Counted from the first letter of the stretch, positions 1 through 12,058 are shown. The stretch is DNA of 64,000 nucleotides from Sepiola atlantica (GCA_963556195.1 OY744517.1:151779382-151843381); one strand, 5' to 3'. Translations and numbers: made by a program. The notes: generated from the sequence alone by a model not told the origin.

Positions 1-735
1 TAACTTTAACTATAAACACTCTTTAAAACTATTTTTTAATTCTCATAATACTTGAAAATGAGGTATTTTAACATCATTTTATAAAAAATAAAACAAAATA
101 AATAAATAAATATTTAATAGCTCCCTTCGGTATTTGGAATCATGTCTAGGTAACTATAATATATCTTCGTTGTGAGTGACAAATTCCCACCCCCCTTAGT
201 TTCGTATTTAATAGAAACTTACTACTTGAGTGAAGAATTTTTGGGTAATTAAGCTTATCTTAGTATTAATGGAAACGATTTATTAATAGATACTAAACAT
301 CTTCGTGTATGTATATTAATAGACACATTAATAAATAAATTATAGAATTCACACGACCTAATATTAAATATAAGCATACAATTAAAGCGGGACCTGAACA
401 TTGACATTGGTGCTTGTCGGTATTTACATGATGATGCGAATTAGATTTAAAACGTAATCATGATTAACTTTAAGTACAAATGTCTGTAAAAAACTACTTT
501 TGAATCCTCATAATACTTTAAGAAATGAAATAAATAAATAAATATTTAATAGCTCCCTTAGGTATTTTGGAATCATGTCTAGGAAACTGTAAGATATCTT
601 CGTTGTGAGTGAAAAATTCCCCCTCTTAGTTTCGCATGCAATTAGAAACTTACTACTTAAGTGAAGAATTCTGGGAAATTAAGCTTATCTTAGTATTGAT
701 GGAAACGATTTATTAATAAATACTATATATCTTCC
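1..735 (+). repeat. Duplicated AT-rich repeat, two copies
   Basis: Two direct copies start near 1 and 464. Both carry AATAAATATTTAATAGCTCC, GGAATCATGTCTAGG, ATCTTCGTTGTGAGTGA and AAGCTTATCTTAGTATT in the same order, with scattered substitutions. No coding potential is seen in either copy. Family unknown. Confidence 0.8.
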
Positions 736-1565
736 ACAAACACACCGAAGTATAACAATTTTAATAGTTGCTTAAATGGACGGCTGACATTATGAAACTA
801 GCTCTAAACTGCTGAACTTACATGAGTTTCGTATCCAAATGACCTAAATAGAAATTGATGTAACTTTACTAAGAAAAAATTCATCCTCAAGTGAATTAGA
901 ATTTTTCTAAATAAATTATAGAACTTATTAACTATTTTAAGAAATATTACTGAATTAAAATTTATAATTGTTTGCGCAATATTTAGGATGTACTAGCTTT
1001 GAACGAAAAATTCAAAATGGCGTATTAGTGGGTTCCCCCACGTGTGAGTTTTTGCTCTCTTTTTATTTGTTTTTTGTTTGTTTTCACCCAAAAATGAACT
1101 ACTGTATAGTGTAGGTTTTTTCAAGACACTTTAATCCAAGAACTTTTTACTCTTTGTGAAAGATGATTTTGTAGTGTTGCAGAGACGATATTGACATAAA
1201 AATGTTGTTTGGCAGAAGACAAATGAAACGGACCGTAACAAATATATCTCAATAAAATATTATGTTTTTTTGAAATGTGAAAAGATAAAAATAATAAAAT
1301 AAAACCATGGTTATTGGAATATAATATGAACTATCTTATATGAAATCTAAGATATGAATTTAAGACAAAATGGGAACATAGTCGATATAATATTTGATAA
1401 GCGACGCAACAGACTAGTGGAAATAAGGGCACAACGCACATCATTAAAGCTGAACCAATATATTTCAATCCATTCGTTAAACCATATAAATTTGGTATAT
1501 ACCCTACGTAGCATTCCCTGGATTTAATAGAAAACCCTGTGTCTATTTGTTCCCAGCCATTTACA
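736..1565. other. AT-rich stretch with no recognised feature
   Basis: Both strands are dense in stops and no repeat relationship to the rest of the window was noticed. A short T/G-rich run lies near 1058-1082. Confidence 0.5.
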
Positions 1566-1568
1566 GAG

Positions 1569-2115
1569 TTTTATTTACTCCTCCCCAGGAGTTAGGCACA
1601 AGGCCAGTTTTATCGTACTCCTACAAGTAAGATGTGACCCAAGATCGGGTCGAGAAAGTGGGGTTTGAAAAGCCAGCGCTCGAGAGGTGAGCACTCTGGC
1701 CATTTAAAAATTGCCTGGGCAGCCCCGTCGGCATTCCCCGGTAGGGGCGCCTCAGACAGTAAGCAATAAACTTACTCCTCCCCAAAGAGGGGAGGCAAAG
1801 CCTGGGAGGGTGGACCTCCTAGGATCGCACAGGACAGGCGTGCAGTATTTTATTTACTCCTCTCCGGGAGTTAGGCACAGAGCCAGTTTTATCCTACTCC
1901 CACAAGTAAGATGTGGCCCAAGGTCGGGGCGGAAAGTGGGGGTTGAAAAGTCAGCGCCCGAGAGGTGGGCACTCTGACCATCAAAAATTGCCTAGGCAGC
2001 CCCGTCGGCATTTCCCGGTAGGAGCGCCTCAGGCAGTAAGCTATAAACTTACTCCTCCCCAAAGAGGGGAGGCAAAGCCTGGGAGGGTGGACCTCCTAGA
2101 ACTGCACAGGACAGA
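1569..2115 (+). repeat. GC-richer tandem pair, about 279-bp unit
   Basis: Two head-to-tail copies start near 1569 and 1848. Both contain TTTTATTTACTCCTC, GTTAGGCACA, AGTAAGATGTG, the CCCCGTCGGCATT block and AAAGAGGGGAGGCAAAGCCT. The unit is clearly GC-richer than the surrounding DNA. The opening resembles, in inverted sense, the tail of the SINE at 27.7 kb. The short open frames inside it are not credible genes. It could be a SINE dimer or a short satellite. Confidence 0.8.
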
Positions 2116-2170
2116 CCCATAGACCGATAAAATCAAGCCCCGAAGGGCAAGACAACACCGGTCTATAGGG
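2116..2170 (+). other. Nested hairpin after the tandem pair
   Basis: The left arm CCCATAGACCG (2116-2126) pairs with CGGTCTATAGGG (2159-2170) with one bulged base. A second small stem, GCCC/GGGC around CGAA, lies inside the loop. It directly abuts the last tandem copy. Confidence 0.65.
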
Positions 2171-2440
2171 TGCAGTATCCATCGGAACACATTCCTATCC
2201 TTTATAATAATTATCATAGTCTATATTGGTGGAAGGGCCCAATGATGCACTAAGCATTAATTGGGTTGAACGAGATGTTCGTATCACCCACTGTTAACCG
2301 GCTCAATTCTGCTGTTATTGACGTTCGTTTCGCCACTAGTCCATTGAATCAGGAACTAAGGAAAAAACCATTTGAGGTTTGCCAAGATCCAAAGTGAAAG
2401 TGGTTCTAGGGAATCGGAAGTCTGCGATTTTGGCAATTCC

Positions 2441-2457
2441 ACGTCGACAGTCGACGT
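2441..2457. other. CpG-rich palindrome
   Basis: ACGTCGAC-A-GTCGACGT is a perfect 8-bp inverted repeat around a single base. It is unusual in AT-rich surroundings. It may be an element end or a binding site; function unknown. Confidence 0.6.
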
Positions 2458-2599
2458 CGTTATTCACATAACAACGACCTTCTCCCGAAGTGTAAGTAAA
2501 TGAAGTGACATTAATGTAAATAAATATATCTTCTTATTCTCTATCTGTATTTTTTCGCACTTTTGAAAATAATTTATTAATAGACAAACAAAGTCCTAA

Positions 2600-3173
2600 A
2601 AAGATGCGTGACCTTTATTCCAACCATCATCAATAGACCATATGTGATTTCCTCAGCATCCGATAAAGCAAAAGTTTTCGCAAAGAACTGTGCATCAAAT
2701 TCAACCATGTGTGATTGGGGTCGCTTACCACGTAAATTTCCCCCATGACTAAAAAAACACTGAGTGACATCTATATTGTTGTCAAGAATTTTGCCACACT
2801 TATCAAGAATCTTGATGCCAGTTAAGCACCTGGTCTTGACAACATTCCAATTATTTTACAGGAGAGATGTTACGGGTCTTTCTTTGATCTCTAATTAGTG
2901 TTATGGTAAGTTCTCGACTGAGCTCCAATCTATGCACTCCCCCATCTGTAAAAAAAATCACAACAAAAATTCGTCTGGCTACAACCACTGTCAATGATTT
3001 CCCTTTCTCTCTCTGTGTACCCAAAACTAAATGGGCTTTCAATTAACAGAATCTTTTTTTCTAGAACTGTCCGTCTGTGGAACACAGTACCTCGGGGTTG
3101 CGTCCCAGCTGATTACAACATTTTCAAGTCCAATGTAAACAACTTCTTGTTCAGCCGTCTTCTGAAATTATGA
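2600..3173 (+). pseudogene. Jockey/CR1-like LINE ORF2 remnant, internally deleted
   Basis: This is a decayed 3' part of a non-LTR retrotransposon reverse transcriptase. One frame near 2650-2745 reads ISSASDKAKVFA, then a shifted frame reads IKNLDAS-stop-APGLDNIPIIL, the start of the RT domain. The sequence then jumps directly to the family's C-terminus, TVRLWNTVPRGCVP...YNIFKSNVNNFL, ending at TGA 3171-3173. The whole catalytic palm between them is missing, so the copy is dead. It shares the RLWNT(V/I)PRGCV block with the copy at 10.6-11.2 kb, so the two belong to one family. Assignment to Jockey/CR1 rests on the LSHRR and RLWNSLP-type C-terminal blocks known from that clade. Confidence 0.75.
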
Positions 3174-3690
3174 AATTCTGCCTAATGTCTACAACCGTTG
3201 CAAATCATCACGGTGTTGTCTCACTGTCTAGCTGACAAACTCATTAACTCGTATTATGTGTGATCTCCTGGCATTCATAAACGGCGACACGTTAGCAAAA
3301 AGCTTTGGTGGCCTATACTAAATAAACAATGTAAAGGAATCAATGCGCTACGATAACTGCGAATCTGTCCAAGTAAGGAAAACGAAAAAGCTGTATTGGC
3401 ATTAACAAATTCACAGCCTGCGTATATGATTTCATGTGTATAGACAAGTTTGTGTATACACTATTCTCTCGAACAAGTCATTTGTGTACGAATGTTATTC
3501 ATTTGTTTTCACTAATTTAATTTCGTTTTTCTTCTCCGTTGTTTTTGTTTTTTTCAACAATCTTGTCTCTGTTTACACATTTTTCCTTTTCATTTCCTGA
3601 AAGCGTTTCATTTATTACGGAGGAACTCATTCCCTTTTAGAATTCGGCGTTTCCGTCTTCATGATCGTGTCTTATATTATTATTTACTTG
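3174..3690. other. No gene seen
   Basis: AT-rich DNA after the LINE stop; its first part may be LINE 3' UTR because the copy at 11.2 kb continues similarly (ATTCTG...CAATCATCA). Nothing else recognised. Confidence 0.5.
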
Positions 3691-3696
3691 TAGTGT

Positions 3697-3722
3697 TCAC
3701 ACACACACACATACACACACAT

Positions 3723-3776
<54 letters not shown>

Positions 3777-3841
3777 ATATATACGTATTCATCGGTATGC
3801 AACTATGTGATTGATGCTCTAGTTTTCATTTTTCATGTATG

Positions 3842-3885
<44 letters not shown>

Positions 3886-3926
3886 TTAAAACACAGATTT
3901 TTATGTGAGTGTTTGTATTATGCATG

Positions 3927-3985
<59 letters not shown>
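3697..3985. repeat. Compound (CA)n/(TA)n microsatellites
   Basis: A CA tract with ATACA interruptions passes into (TA)n to about 3772. Further TA tracts lie at about 3848-3882 and 3932-3984. Open frames here are Tyr/Ile or His/Thr repeats produced by the simple sequence. Confidence 0.95.
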
Positions 3986-3992
<7 letters not shown>

Positions 3993-4672
3993 GATACCTA
4001 TTACTATTATTTATGTTATTGAAATTATGTTCCACTATTCATTTTCGATTACTGCACCATTTAAGAATATTATCATATCTTGTTCTGTCAATTTATTTTC
4101 GTTTTTTGTTTGTTTTGTTTACGAATCCATTTTGTTTTGCAATCAGAAACAGATAAGCCCGCCATTAAAAGTCAAAGGTGGTCATGTTAATTACTTTGTC
4201 CAAAACTTGCGGTTTTACCCGTGATTAAAACTAAATTCAGAAAATAATACAAAACAGTCGGAAATAAATAAACAAAATGGCGATTTCGTAAGAGAATATG
4301 AACTTTATAAACAACAAGAAAGGAAAAAGATGAAAGAAAAACTAAAAACAAATTAACGGGTGCGAAAATGCTTAGTGAATAAAGGAAATTATCAGAGTTA
4401 CCATTATAAATGATGCATTCGTCTTGAATATTTGGAATTTACATTTGGAACCGACTCAATTTTCCCTGCAGTTTCTTGAATGACATCAAAATCGAATCCG
4501 CTTCAGTAAAAAGGCAATAACAAGAAATATATTTGCATTTCATGTACTTTGCAACATAGTTGAAACAAGTTTATTTACTCTGAAATGAATTATATATTCA
4601 TATATACATTTTGTTATTGCTATTCTTTGACAAAATTGTTATTTGATATTTTATCATTATTCTTCGTTATAG

Positions 4673-4784
4673 CTATCTGGGAAATGGCCGTGGTGAATTG
4701 GATGGGCGTCTTATGTTCGAATCGTGTCTACTCCATCGCACTCTTTTCGCTATTGATGTTGGCAACGTTTATGCCGTTCTTAAT
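4673..4784 (+). CDS. Candidate host exon (112 bp), gene unknown
   Basis: A GC-balanced block stands out from AT-rich flanks. It is preceded by a plausible acceptor (TTCTTCGTTATAG, AG at 4671-4672) and followed by a consensus donor (AAT/GTAAGTATT, GT at 4785). Two frames are open. One reads YLGNGRGELDGR...FAIDVGNVYAVLN, with codon choice that looks protein-like, entering after one leftover base and leaving in phase 0. The other has ATG at 4684 in good context (GAAATGG) and reads MAVVNWMGVLCSN followed by a hydrophobic run, as a signal peptide or anchor would, leaving in phase 2. I do not recognise either protein. It might equally be chance or a processed fragment. Neighbouring exons were not found in the window. 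Confidence 0.4.
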
Positions 4785-4789
4785 GTAAG

Positions 4790-6275
4790 TATTTGTAAGT
4801 ATATGATTCTTACAAGAACCGAAGAAACTACAGAATCGAAGGATTTCATTTTCTATTAATCTATCTATCTGTATACTAATAACAGCATTGCTTGTTTTCA
4901 TGTGGCCCCGGGCACATTGGATGACGTCGTCTTGTTGCGATGTCATGCATTACAACAGAGGTTGAAATAAGTGTGAACAGTAGATGATGGATGTAATCAA
5001 TAAAATCAGAAATGGGGATAACCGTGCACAGAGAATTATTTCACAAAGTGATAATGTCATCCATCAAACCAGAACGAGTTAGTAGAGAAAATATATCTTT
5101 ATAACGTTTTATGTAGGTTAACTGCTATTCAAAGGGTCACGGGTCGTCTACTATATGAATTGTATAAGGTCCCGAGGATCTAATATGATACGAAAACCAA
5201 AATAATGTTGTTTGATTGACTACTTGTTTGCACATTGAATGTTTAGATAGTGGAGGGAAAAACAAAACAGACGATAAATAGGGGGGTCAAACCTTATAAC
5301 GAAAAAAGCGTCATGTGAGAAGAGGAATAGTAATAGTAGTAGTAATAGTAGTAGCAGCGTACTAAAAGTAATGTGAGAGGATAAAATACATTACGTAAAA
5401 CAGAAGAAACGGCAAAAGAGAGTAGGAGAGTAAAAGTATGACACAAATAAATAAATAACGTAAATAAAGAAAACAAAGAAAATACACAATGTACACACAA
5501 ATGTCTAGTGTATCAACGTTGATCTATCATTCGTGAACTCTCTATATCTCTCTCTCTCTCTCTTATTTCGGTCAAATTGAAATCTGAAAGAAACTTTATT
5601 CTCTCACTGTTTGTATGTACTTAGGTGATGGTAATATCAATCGAGGCATTTAGTTTACCAGTGGTTTTGTTGCTGTCAAACTGAAGTATAGTTGCATTCC
5701 TATGGTGTTGAGTTTCCTAGGCTTTGTCTTTTTTTCAAGAAAGGGTTAGTTTATAAATAATAGCTTGAGGTGCTTCTATTGGGGAATGCCGAAGGTGATT
5801 CTCAGGCATTTTTGTAGATCAGAGTTCCTCTCTGTTAATACACTCGCCTTTAAAAACAACACCATACCCTAGTCTACCCTTCCGCAGAATAGGTAAATAA
5901 ACACTAACTCCCCCTGTGTGTAAAGACACGATGTGTATACATTAGTATACAATATACTAACGTTAACCCAATGAGAAATGTATCGTCTAGTTCCTAAGAA
6001 TAAGTATTTTTTCTGAATATAATTTTATCTTTTCCATAAAACTTTTCATGAATTACTAACATAAATGGCTACTGAAATAGCAAACTTGAAAAAAAAAACA
6101 ATTATCAAATACGTCGTAAGAAAACAGTTGTGATCAAAGTTTATATTTGTTCTGAGCGAAGACTCATTTGGATTTCTATGTGTTTGTTTGGTGTCACTGA
6201 TTGAAAACTAACTAATTTGATTGGTGGATCTCTGGCTCCCCACTCGCTACTGCTTCCCAATTTGATATAAATTTA
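4790..6275. other. No gene seen; short simple repeats
   Basis: Contains a TAG/TAA trinucleotide patch (about 5328-5360), a (TC)n run near 5548-5563 and a GGGGAATGCC motif at about 5780 resembling the 1.7-kb and 28-kb repeats. If 4673-4784 is an exon, this would be its downstream intron. Confidence 0.5.
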
Positions 6276-6279
6276 ACTA

Positions 6280-6545
6280 ATAAGTAAAAGAAGACAAAAC
6301 TAATCGATAATAAAACGAAGACAAAAATAATCATTAAAAAGACTAAACTAATAGATGATAAAAAGAAGACTAAACTAATCGATAAGAAGACAAAACTAAT
6401 CAAGAAGGAAAAGTATAAACTAATCAATAAGAAGACAAAACTCATCCATAATAAAAATGAAGAAACAACTATTTTGCTCTGTCGATAAAAAAGACAAACT
6501 TAATAGATGCGAAGACAAAATTAATCGATCAGAAAAAGAAGGAAA
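6280..6545 (+). repeat. Degenerate minisatellite AAGACAAAACTAATCGATAA
   Basis: About ten imperfect units of roughly 20-25 bp share GAAGACAAAACTAATCGATAA-like sequence. Long minus-strand frames here (Val/Phe/Ser-rich) are repeat artefacts. Confidence 0.75.
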
Positions 6546-7660
6546 AACTGTCGTTTTTCACTCTAGTTTCGTTTTAATAATAAGGGAATATTTCTTGTAT
6601 CTATATTTAATGTCAAAGAATTACCCTCGTGTTTAAAAATTATTATTAGTTATTATGAAGATGAATCCTCTTCTCTCTGCGCATTAAACTTGAATTTGCA
6701 TACGTTACTATAAAAACGAGCCGAACATACGTGCGTACACTTTTATTATATTGAATAGCAAATAAAAATACCAATATTCGCATCAAAAGTGCCTCTTATA
6801 ATCCACGTTCAGCCAGACGATCTCAAATTATGTGAACTGCATTTACTCAGATATAGAGTAGAGAGTTCCGTTTCTAACACTATTTTCATGAGTCCACCTC
6901 TTCATAAAGTGTAGATCTCATCGGAAATTTAAAATGTCATTAGTAGTTTACGATTAGAATTGGAAAAAACGTGTTCAGGATGTTGAGTCACATACAGAAA
7001 GTATCCTACGACACGTAGCGGATAAGCTGATATCATTATTTTCTTGTTTCTAAACCGCCGGGCCGTGTTTGGGGCAGTACTCTCTTCAATGTTCAATGGC
7101 TTTAGTAAGACCACTGAGTATAATGTATGTATACTGTGAAGTAAATAAAGATCCCGAAACATTGTCTAAACACTAAATTGTTTTGTGCTGTAATTATTAA
7201 AAACTTTTTCAACCACTGTTATTAAAAAATAGGACGCCTGCAACAAAAGACAGATAAAACGAAAGAGAAAATAACTAGAGAACATGACTACAGCGTTTAC
7301 TGCTGCAACGTGTTATCTACGCAACAAGACACCAAATGTGTGTGTCATAGGGCGCCGCCATCATAATTACCTGTGTTCAAAGAATTCGTCCGTTGTACTG
7401 CTACATGAGTCTAAATATCTTTCAGTTAGCGACAATTTATCAAAATAAATAATATATTAAGAGGGGCACACATCTATAGACATGTAAGATTTAGATGCAT
7501 ACGGAATTTTTGTTTTTACACATCGCCTAAATATCTTATATAGAGATGAAGCTACTAATAGAAATTTCAAATTTAAAAATCTAAATTTCGTGTGTTTATA
7601 AAGCATTGATTTATGATAGGCAAAATATATGGCAAAAGTATTGAAATGGCCTGATAAGTG
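6546..7660. other. No gene seen
   Basis: AT-rich DNA without recognisable coding, RNA or repeat structure apart from A/T runs. Confidence 0.45.
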
Positions 7661-7664
7661 TTAA

Positions 7665-8575
7665 TCTGACTCACTCTGAAACAACGATTAAGAAGTGGAA
7701 TACGGACCTGAACTGCGGTCGTACAGACACAAATGAGATAAACTACTCAGATCGCCAAAATTAAGCAATTGTCCTGGAAAACAAAAAAAAAGTCCACAAA
7801 CTCGTTTCGGTCGATCGGAAATTAAAGTGCTGTGAGACAGAAGACGAGTTGAAAATATCAGAAAGCGGTGTATTCCTTATGTTCAATAAACATTTGTAAA
7901 TGAAAATGCTGTGCTTATAGTTGTTGCCGCGTTTGCTCACAGTCGATAAAAAACATATAGGTGTGTACGATTCAGAACGTTGTTTGGAACTTTTAAAACG
8001 CATCATAAAAGGAGTTTTTAACAATTGATGATCCATCAATTAATCCCGGAGTCAAGTCTGCAGTCAGCTGAGTGGACGGAAGCAAGTGGAAGCCGCCGAA
8101 ATCGACCAAAGACGAAACATTTAGCCTGACTTTGTATTTCGGGATGTGCAATTTCGTGATGTTCATCGGTTACTTTGAGAAATGAAGAACTATCAATAAC
8201 GAATATTATATTGCATTATTGGTGTGTTTAAAGGCAGAAATCGTAAGAAATCCTCCACAAATTAAGATGAAAATAGTGTTCGCTCACCAAGATGTTACAC
8301 TGTGTAACAGGTCGATCGACACGATCGAAAAACGTCATTAATTGCAATTCGAGTTGCTTCTACACTCACCCTATTCTTAAAATCTTACTACCAGCGACTA
8401 CTAGCTGTTTGCAAGCCCCATAAGAATGTTCCAGAGAAAGGGATTTGGCTCCAAATAGGAAGTGATATCGAAAACTAAGGCGTATTTTGAGGGCAAACAC
8501 ACATCATTCTACAAAAATGGTATCGAATTACGTATAAACCTGTGTATCACCCTGAGAGAATATTTTGATGAATAA
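7665..8575 (+). pseudogene. Mariner transposase pseudogene
   Basis: A nearly full-length but broken DD34D mariner transposase on the plus strand. Blocks in order across shifting frames: KKWNTDLNCGRTDTNE (DNA-binding region), KKVHKLVSVDRKLKC, ELKISESGVF, RLLTVDKKHIGVYDSERCLEL, SAEWTEASGSRRNRPKTKHLA, and EVISKTKAYFEGKHTSFYKN with GIEL and a terminal CITLREYFDE followed by TAA (8573-8575). These follow the order of known mariner transposases. The first catalytic DE region is altered (MIHQLIPES where family members have DETWIHH-like residues), several stops interrupt the frame and the DYYLF block reads DY-stop-LF. Mariner enzymes cut and paste at TA dinucleotides; this copy cannot. Terminal inverted repeats could not be defined with confidence. 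Confidence 0.85.
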
Positions 8576-8589
8576 AGTTCGATTTTGCG

Positions 8590-8950
8590 TAAAAAGTGTG
8601 AGGGCAGTTAGTGTAGCATCTGTACTGTTGTTATCAGACCATTTCCTCGCACACTACCCCCCTTTTAGAGGGTACTAAACTATCTATTCTGTTATCATGA
8701 AACCGACCTACCAGGCATTGCCTTTTCCTTTTGGAGAATTGCGGGTAGTGTAGTATATGCTAGTCCGTAATAACAAAATACTCCCAGGCATCACTGCTTC
8801 TTTTTTAGCAAGAGATAGTTTAGTACCTGTTATGTGAACTTGATCCCATACTCTAAGAAATGATCTGCTTTTTTGGTGGAGGCCGTAATGTAGCACCTGT
8901 TCTGTAATCATGAAACCATTTTCTCAGGCATTACCTACTTTTTGAAAAAT
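8590..8950 (+). repeat. Degenerate 70-75-bp minisatellite
   Basis: About five units repeat the order GTAGTGTAGCACCTGT, CTGTTATCATGAAACC, CTCAGGCATTACCT and CTTTTTGG. The clearest unit begins near 8887. It starts immediately downstream of the mariner remnant. Confidence 0.75.
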
Positions 8951-10520
8951 GACATACGTAAACAAAAAATTGTCAAAATTAATGTCCATTAACAAACTCA
9001 ACATTTATATTATATATATACCAGCAAACATATGCGACCAGAGATAGCATATTATCGCTTTTTAACCCTTTCATGAATGATTTTTTACAGATATTTTACG
9101 CACCTGGTGTAAGTTGTTGTTGAATCACGTGCTTTCAAGTTGAGCTGACTTCTGAAAAGGCATGTAAATACAGATAATGAAGTTAAACGTATTCTTCGAT
9201 ATCCCTGACTCTCACAAGAACAACTATAATTGGCCAAAACAAAATGTATGATTATTCATGATAATCTTTGTATTTGTTGTTGTTGAACAACAGTGTGCAT
9301 TAAAGAGTTAAATTAATTCGAACTTCGTTTGTGCACATTCATGTTATACTAAAAGGGAGTTGCGACAAATGGGAAACTCTGTGGAATACGATTATAGATT
9401 TTTGCTTTGTTTCTGTATTGTCCGTTGACACAGTGTACATGCATCACTTCAATTCTACGATCATTTCAAAGAGAAAGATTATTCTCTTATCAACCTAATA
9501 TATTTAATTGTGTTGCCAACAATATTCTTTTGATGTATTTTTAATCGGTGACATGAACCGATTTGTATTAGATATGTATAGCTTTGTATATACATAAAAT
9601 ATTAACGAGCATATCGAATTCATTATATAGGTATCTTACAAAAAGATGACAGAAATATGTTAGATTCTAACCTTTTCTAAAAGATAGCTTTGATAGTTTC
9701 ACACACATAGGTGAATAATTACTGTATTAACCAAAACACAGACTTTAGAATTAACAGCTAACGAAATATAAGCTATGTTATTTTTTGAAAATCTCCCAAT
9801 TCTCTCAAATGTGTCATCTAAAACATTCCAATGTCCCGAATCGTTTAAAAGTGAGTTTTCGAGGGGCACGGATACACTTTCTTTGTAGTGTATTGACTCA
9901 TTACAACATTTCTCAAGGCAGCAAAAAAGTTAGCAAACCTATCGTTTCAATTTGGCCTTGTGTCGTGCTGTGCTGAAGGTGATTATTCCTGCGAGTAAGA
10001 CTTCTACGATGAGTGAGAGGTTCCTTCGAGCGCCGATGGTCAGACCTGAGATGAGGGGAAAGCCGACTTGTTTGCCAGAATGGCGGACATCAATCGATCC
10101 TTTTTATGCTTTATGTAATCAAATTAGTTTATATTGTTAGGGAAGCAAACACAAAACTAAATAAAAAAACGTAAACGAAAAAAAATGCACGGGAAAGAAG
10201 GTTAAATGTTGCTTAGAAATACAGAAATGATTTGTATGTAGCACAGGAATCTAAGTTTACTTTGGTGGATAGTGCATCGTTATCTTTCTGTGTAGTTTTA
10301 GAATCCCAAATTCCCCGCTGATAAGTAAGCCCCTCCTCCGGCCTTATCTTTTTTTCTCTCTGTTAGAGGTAATGCTGTTTTCCACGTAAGCATAATGCAA
10401 GATAATTCCATAAAAGGATTATAATAAAAATATAATAATATATAATTACTAATAAAGTTATAAATATCGACAAAAGGTAAAGAAATGAATACATTATTCA
10501 TTTACAAGCGATATACATTT
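8951..10520. other. No gene seen
   Basis: AT-rich stretch. A less AT-rich segment at about 9950-10100 has short open frames on both strands, none with a recognisable domain. Confidence 0.45.
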
Positions 10521-10529
10521 CATTTACGA

Positions 10530-10605
10530 ACAGCAGCAAGCTTGTTAGCGCGACGGGCTGAGCGTCGGATTGACAACGCTTTCATCTCAATTGACTCCAA
10601 TTTAA
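10530..10605 (+). repeat. Possible degenerate tRNA-like SINE head
   Basis: TTAGCGCGACGGGC resembles an A box with a mismatch, and AATTGACTCC some 50 bp later resembles a damaged B box. It lies just upstream of a LINE fragment. Weak evidence. Confidence 0.25.
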
Positions 10606-10639
10606 ATTAATGCTTTGACAAGCTTGCTTTGACAAGCTT

Positions 10640-11226
10640 CTTGGACTTACTTTCACCGCAGACCTGACATGGAAGACTTACATAAAATCCGCTAGAAATA
10701 TTGTTGGATTATTCTACCGCTCCAAAATGTATCTTACACCTGACGCAATCGTTTACCTGTAAAAAAGCAAATACGTCCTAAGATGAAGTACTTTTGCCAC
10801 ATCTGGGGAGATGCTGCCAAGAGCACCCTTTCCTGCTTTAGCAGAGTGCAAACCCGATTTCGAAATATTGTGGACAATGTGCTTTTCTCCTCCCTACTAC
10901 CCCTTTCTCACAGAAGAGCTGTTGCTAGTCTTTCTCTACTCTATCGTTATTGTCATGGTCGGTGCTCGACTGAGATTCCATCTATGGTCCACCTGCCAAA
11001 AAAATGACAACAAAAATTCGTCTAGCTACAACCACTGCCAATACTTTCCCTTTCTATCTATCTATCGGTGTTTAAAACCAAACGAAACTTCCATGATTAA
11101 AGTATATTTTCTCGAACTACCCGTCTGTGGAACACAATACCGCGGGGCTGCGTCTCAGCGTACTACAAAAAAGTCGTTTGGAAGTCTGATGTGAATAAAT
11201 TATTGTTTAGTTGTCCTCTTGAATGA
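10640..11226 (+). pseudogene. Jockey/CR1-like LINE ORF2 C-terminal remnant
   Basis: The C-terminal part of a non-LTR retrotransposon RT, broken by frameshifts. It reads LTADLTWKTYIKSARN, then KYFCHIWGDAAKSTLSCFSR and VQTRFRNIV, then PLSHRRAVASLSLLYRYCHG, the signature block of this clade. After frameshifts it continues with IRLATTTANTFPF and SRTTRLWNTIPRGCVSAYY, ending at TGA 11224-11226. The RT catalytic core is not present, so this is a 5'-truncated copy, as is usual for LINEs. It matches the copies at 2.6-3.2 kb and (minus strand) 27.1-27.6 kb. Confidence 0.8.
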
Positions 11227-11570
11227 CAAAATTCTGTCCAATTTCCACCATTACCAATCATCAGTAGTGGCATCTTACGGTCTACCAGATACTCGTTAAC
11301 CCTTATCCTAGAATAGCCTTTGGGCCTTGATAAGTGGTGACTTCTTAGTGAATAATTTTTGTAACGTTCAGTTTCATAAAATAGCCTGATTACGCAGGAT
11401 TTCAGATGAAATCACAGCTGGAACATGTATGTACAAATATAGTCAACCATGTTGGTATCAATGATAGAATGTATACTATAATACTGCTCTACCTGTTATT
11501 GGGCACTACTGTATAAGCGCTAGAGTTTAATTATATTAACATCTAGGAAACAAAAACATTACGAGTACTA

Positions 11571-11575
<5 letters not shown>
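11227..11575. other. LINE 3' flank, otherwise no feature
   Basis: The first 60 bp resemble the 3' UTR of the 2.6-kb LINE copy (AATTCTGTC...CAATCATCA). The rest is AT-rich without recognised content. Confidence 0.5.

Positions 11576-11625
<50 letters not shown>
11576..11625. repeat. (TA)n microsatellite
   Basis: Nearly pure TA run. It forms the left border of the repeat unit at 11626. Confidence 0.95.
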
Positions 11626-11629
<4 letters not shown>

Positions 11630-11770
11630 GCTTGAAAAAGGCCGGAGGGGCGAAATAAATAATTTCACCGGTGATTATATGATTCCGTGTTACTTTACTT
11701 TATTTTATTCTTGCTCTGTTTATTACATTGAGCTCTCATACACGGATTCCCTTTTGGAATTTATTTCACT

Positions 11771-11775
<5 letters not shown>
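11626..11775 (+). repeat. Terminal-repeat-like unit, copy 1, with TGAA-stem-GAAA motif
   Basis: About 150 bp shared with 14359-14505: GATGCTTGAAAAA, GAAATAAAT, TTGCTCTGTTTA, ACATTGAGCTCTCATAC and a TGGAATT end. It holds TTGAAAAA, a stem GCC/GGC (11641-11643 with 11649-11651) and GAAA (11652-11655). The two copies bracket the PLE fragment in the same orientation, so they may be its directly repeated pseudo-LTRs. The role is inferred. Confidence 0.6.
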
Positions 11776-11776
<1 letters not shown>

Positions 11777-11839
<63 letters not shown>

Positions 11840-12058
11840 GTGTGTATTTTAATTTTATTCTAGATGTTGGATTCATCTAAATTTTTCAGCGTTACTGTAG
11901 AATGTAATACACATATGAAGCCCTCTCATGAATATCAGTGGCATTTTGTATATCATGAAAATAAATGTTCTTGAAGTCGGCAGAAAACTAAGTATGTAAA
12001 TGAAGTATTTTTAAAACACATATGGAACGTTTCTCTGAATAACTAACGTGTGCATGAT

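Noticed and set aside
4728..4946. Minus-strand 72-codon frame over the exon candidate
   Set aside because: No domain or splice signals on that strand; the plus-strand acceptor and donor explain the composition better.
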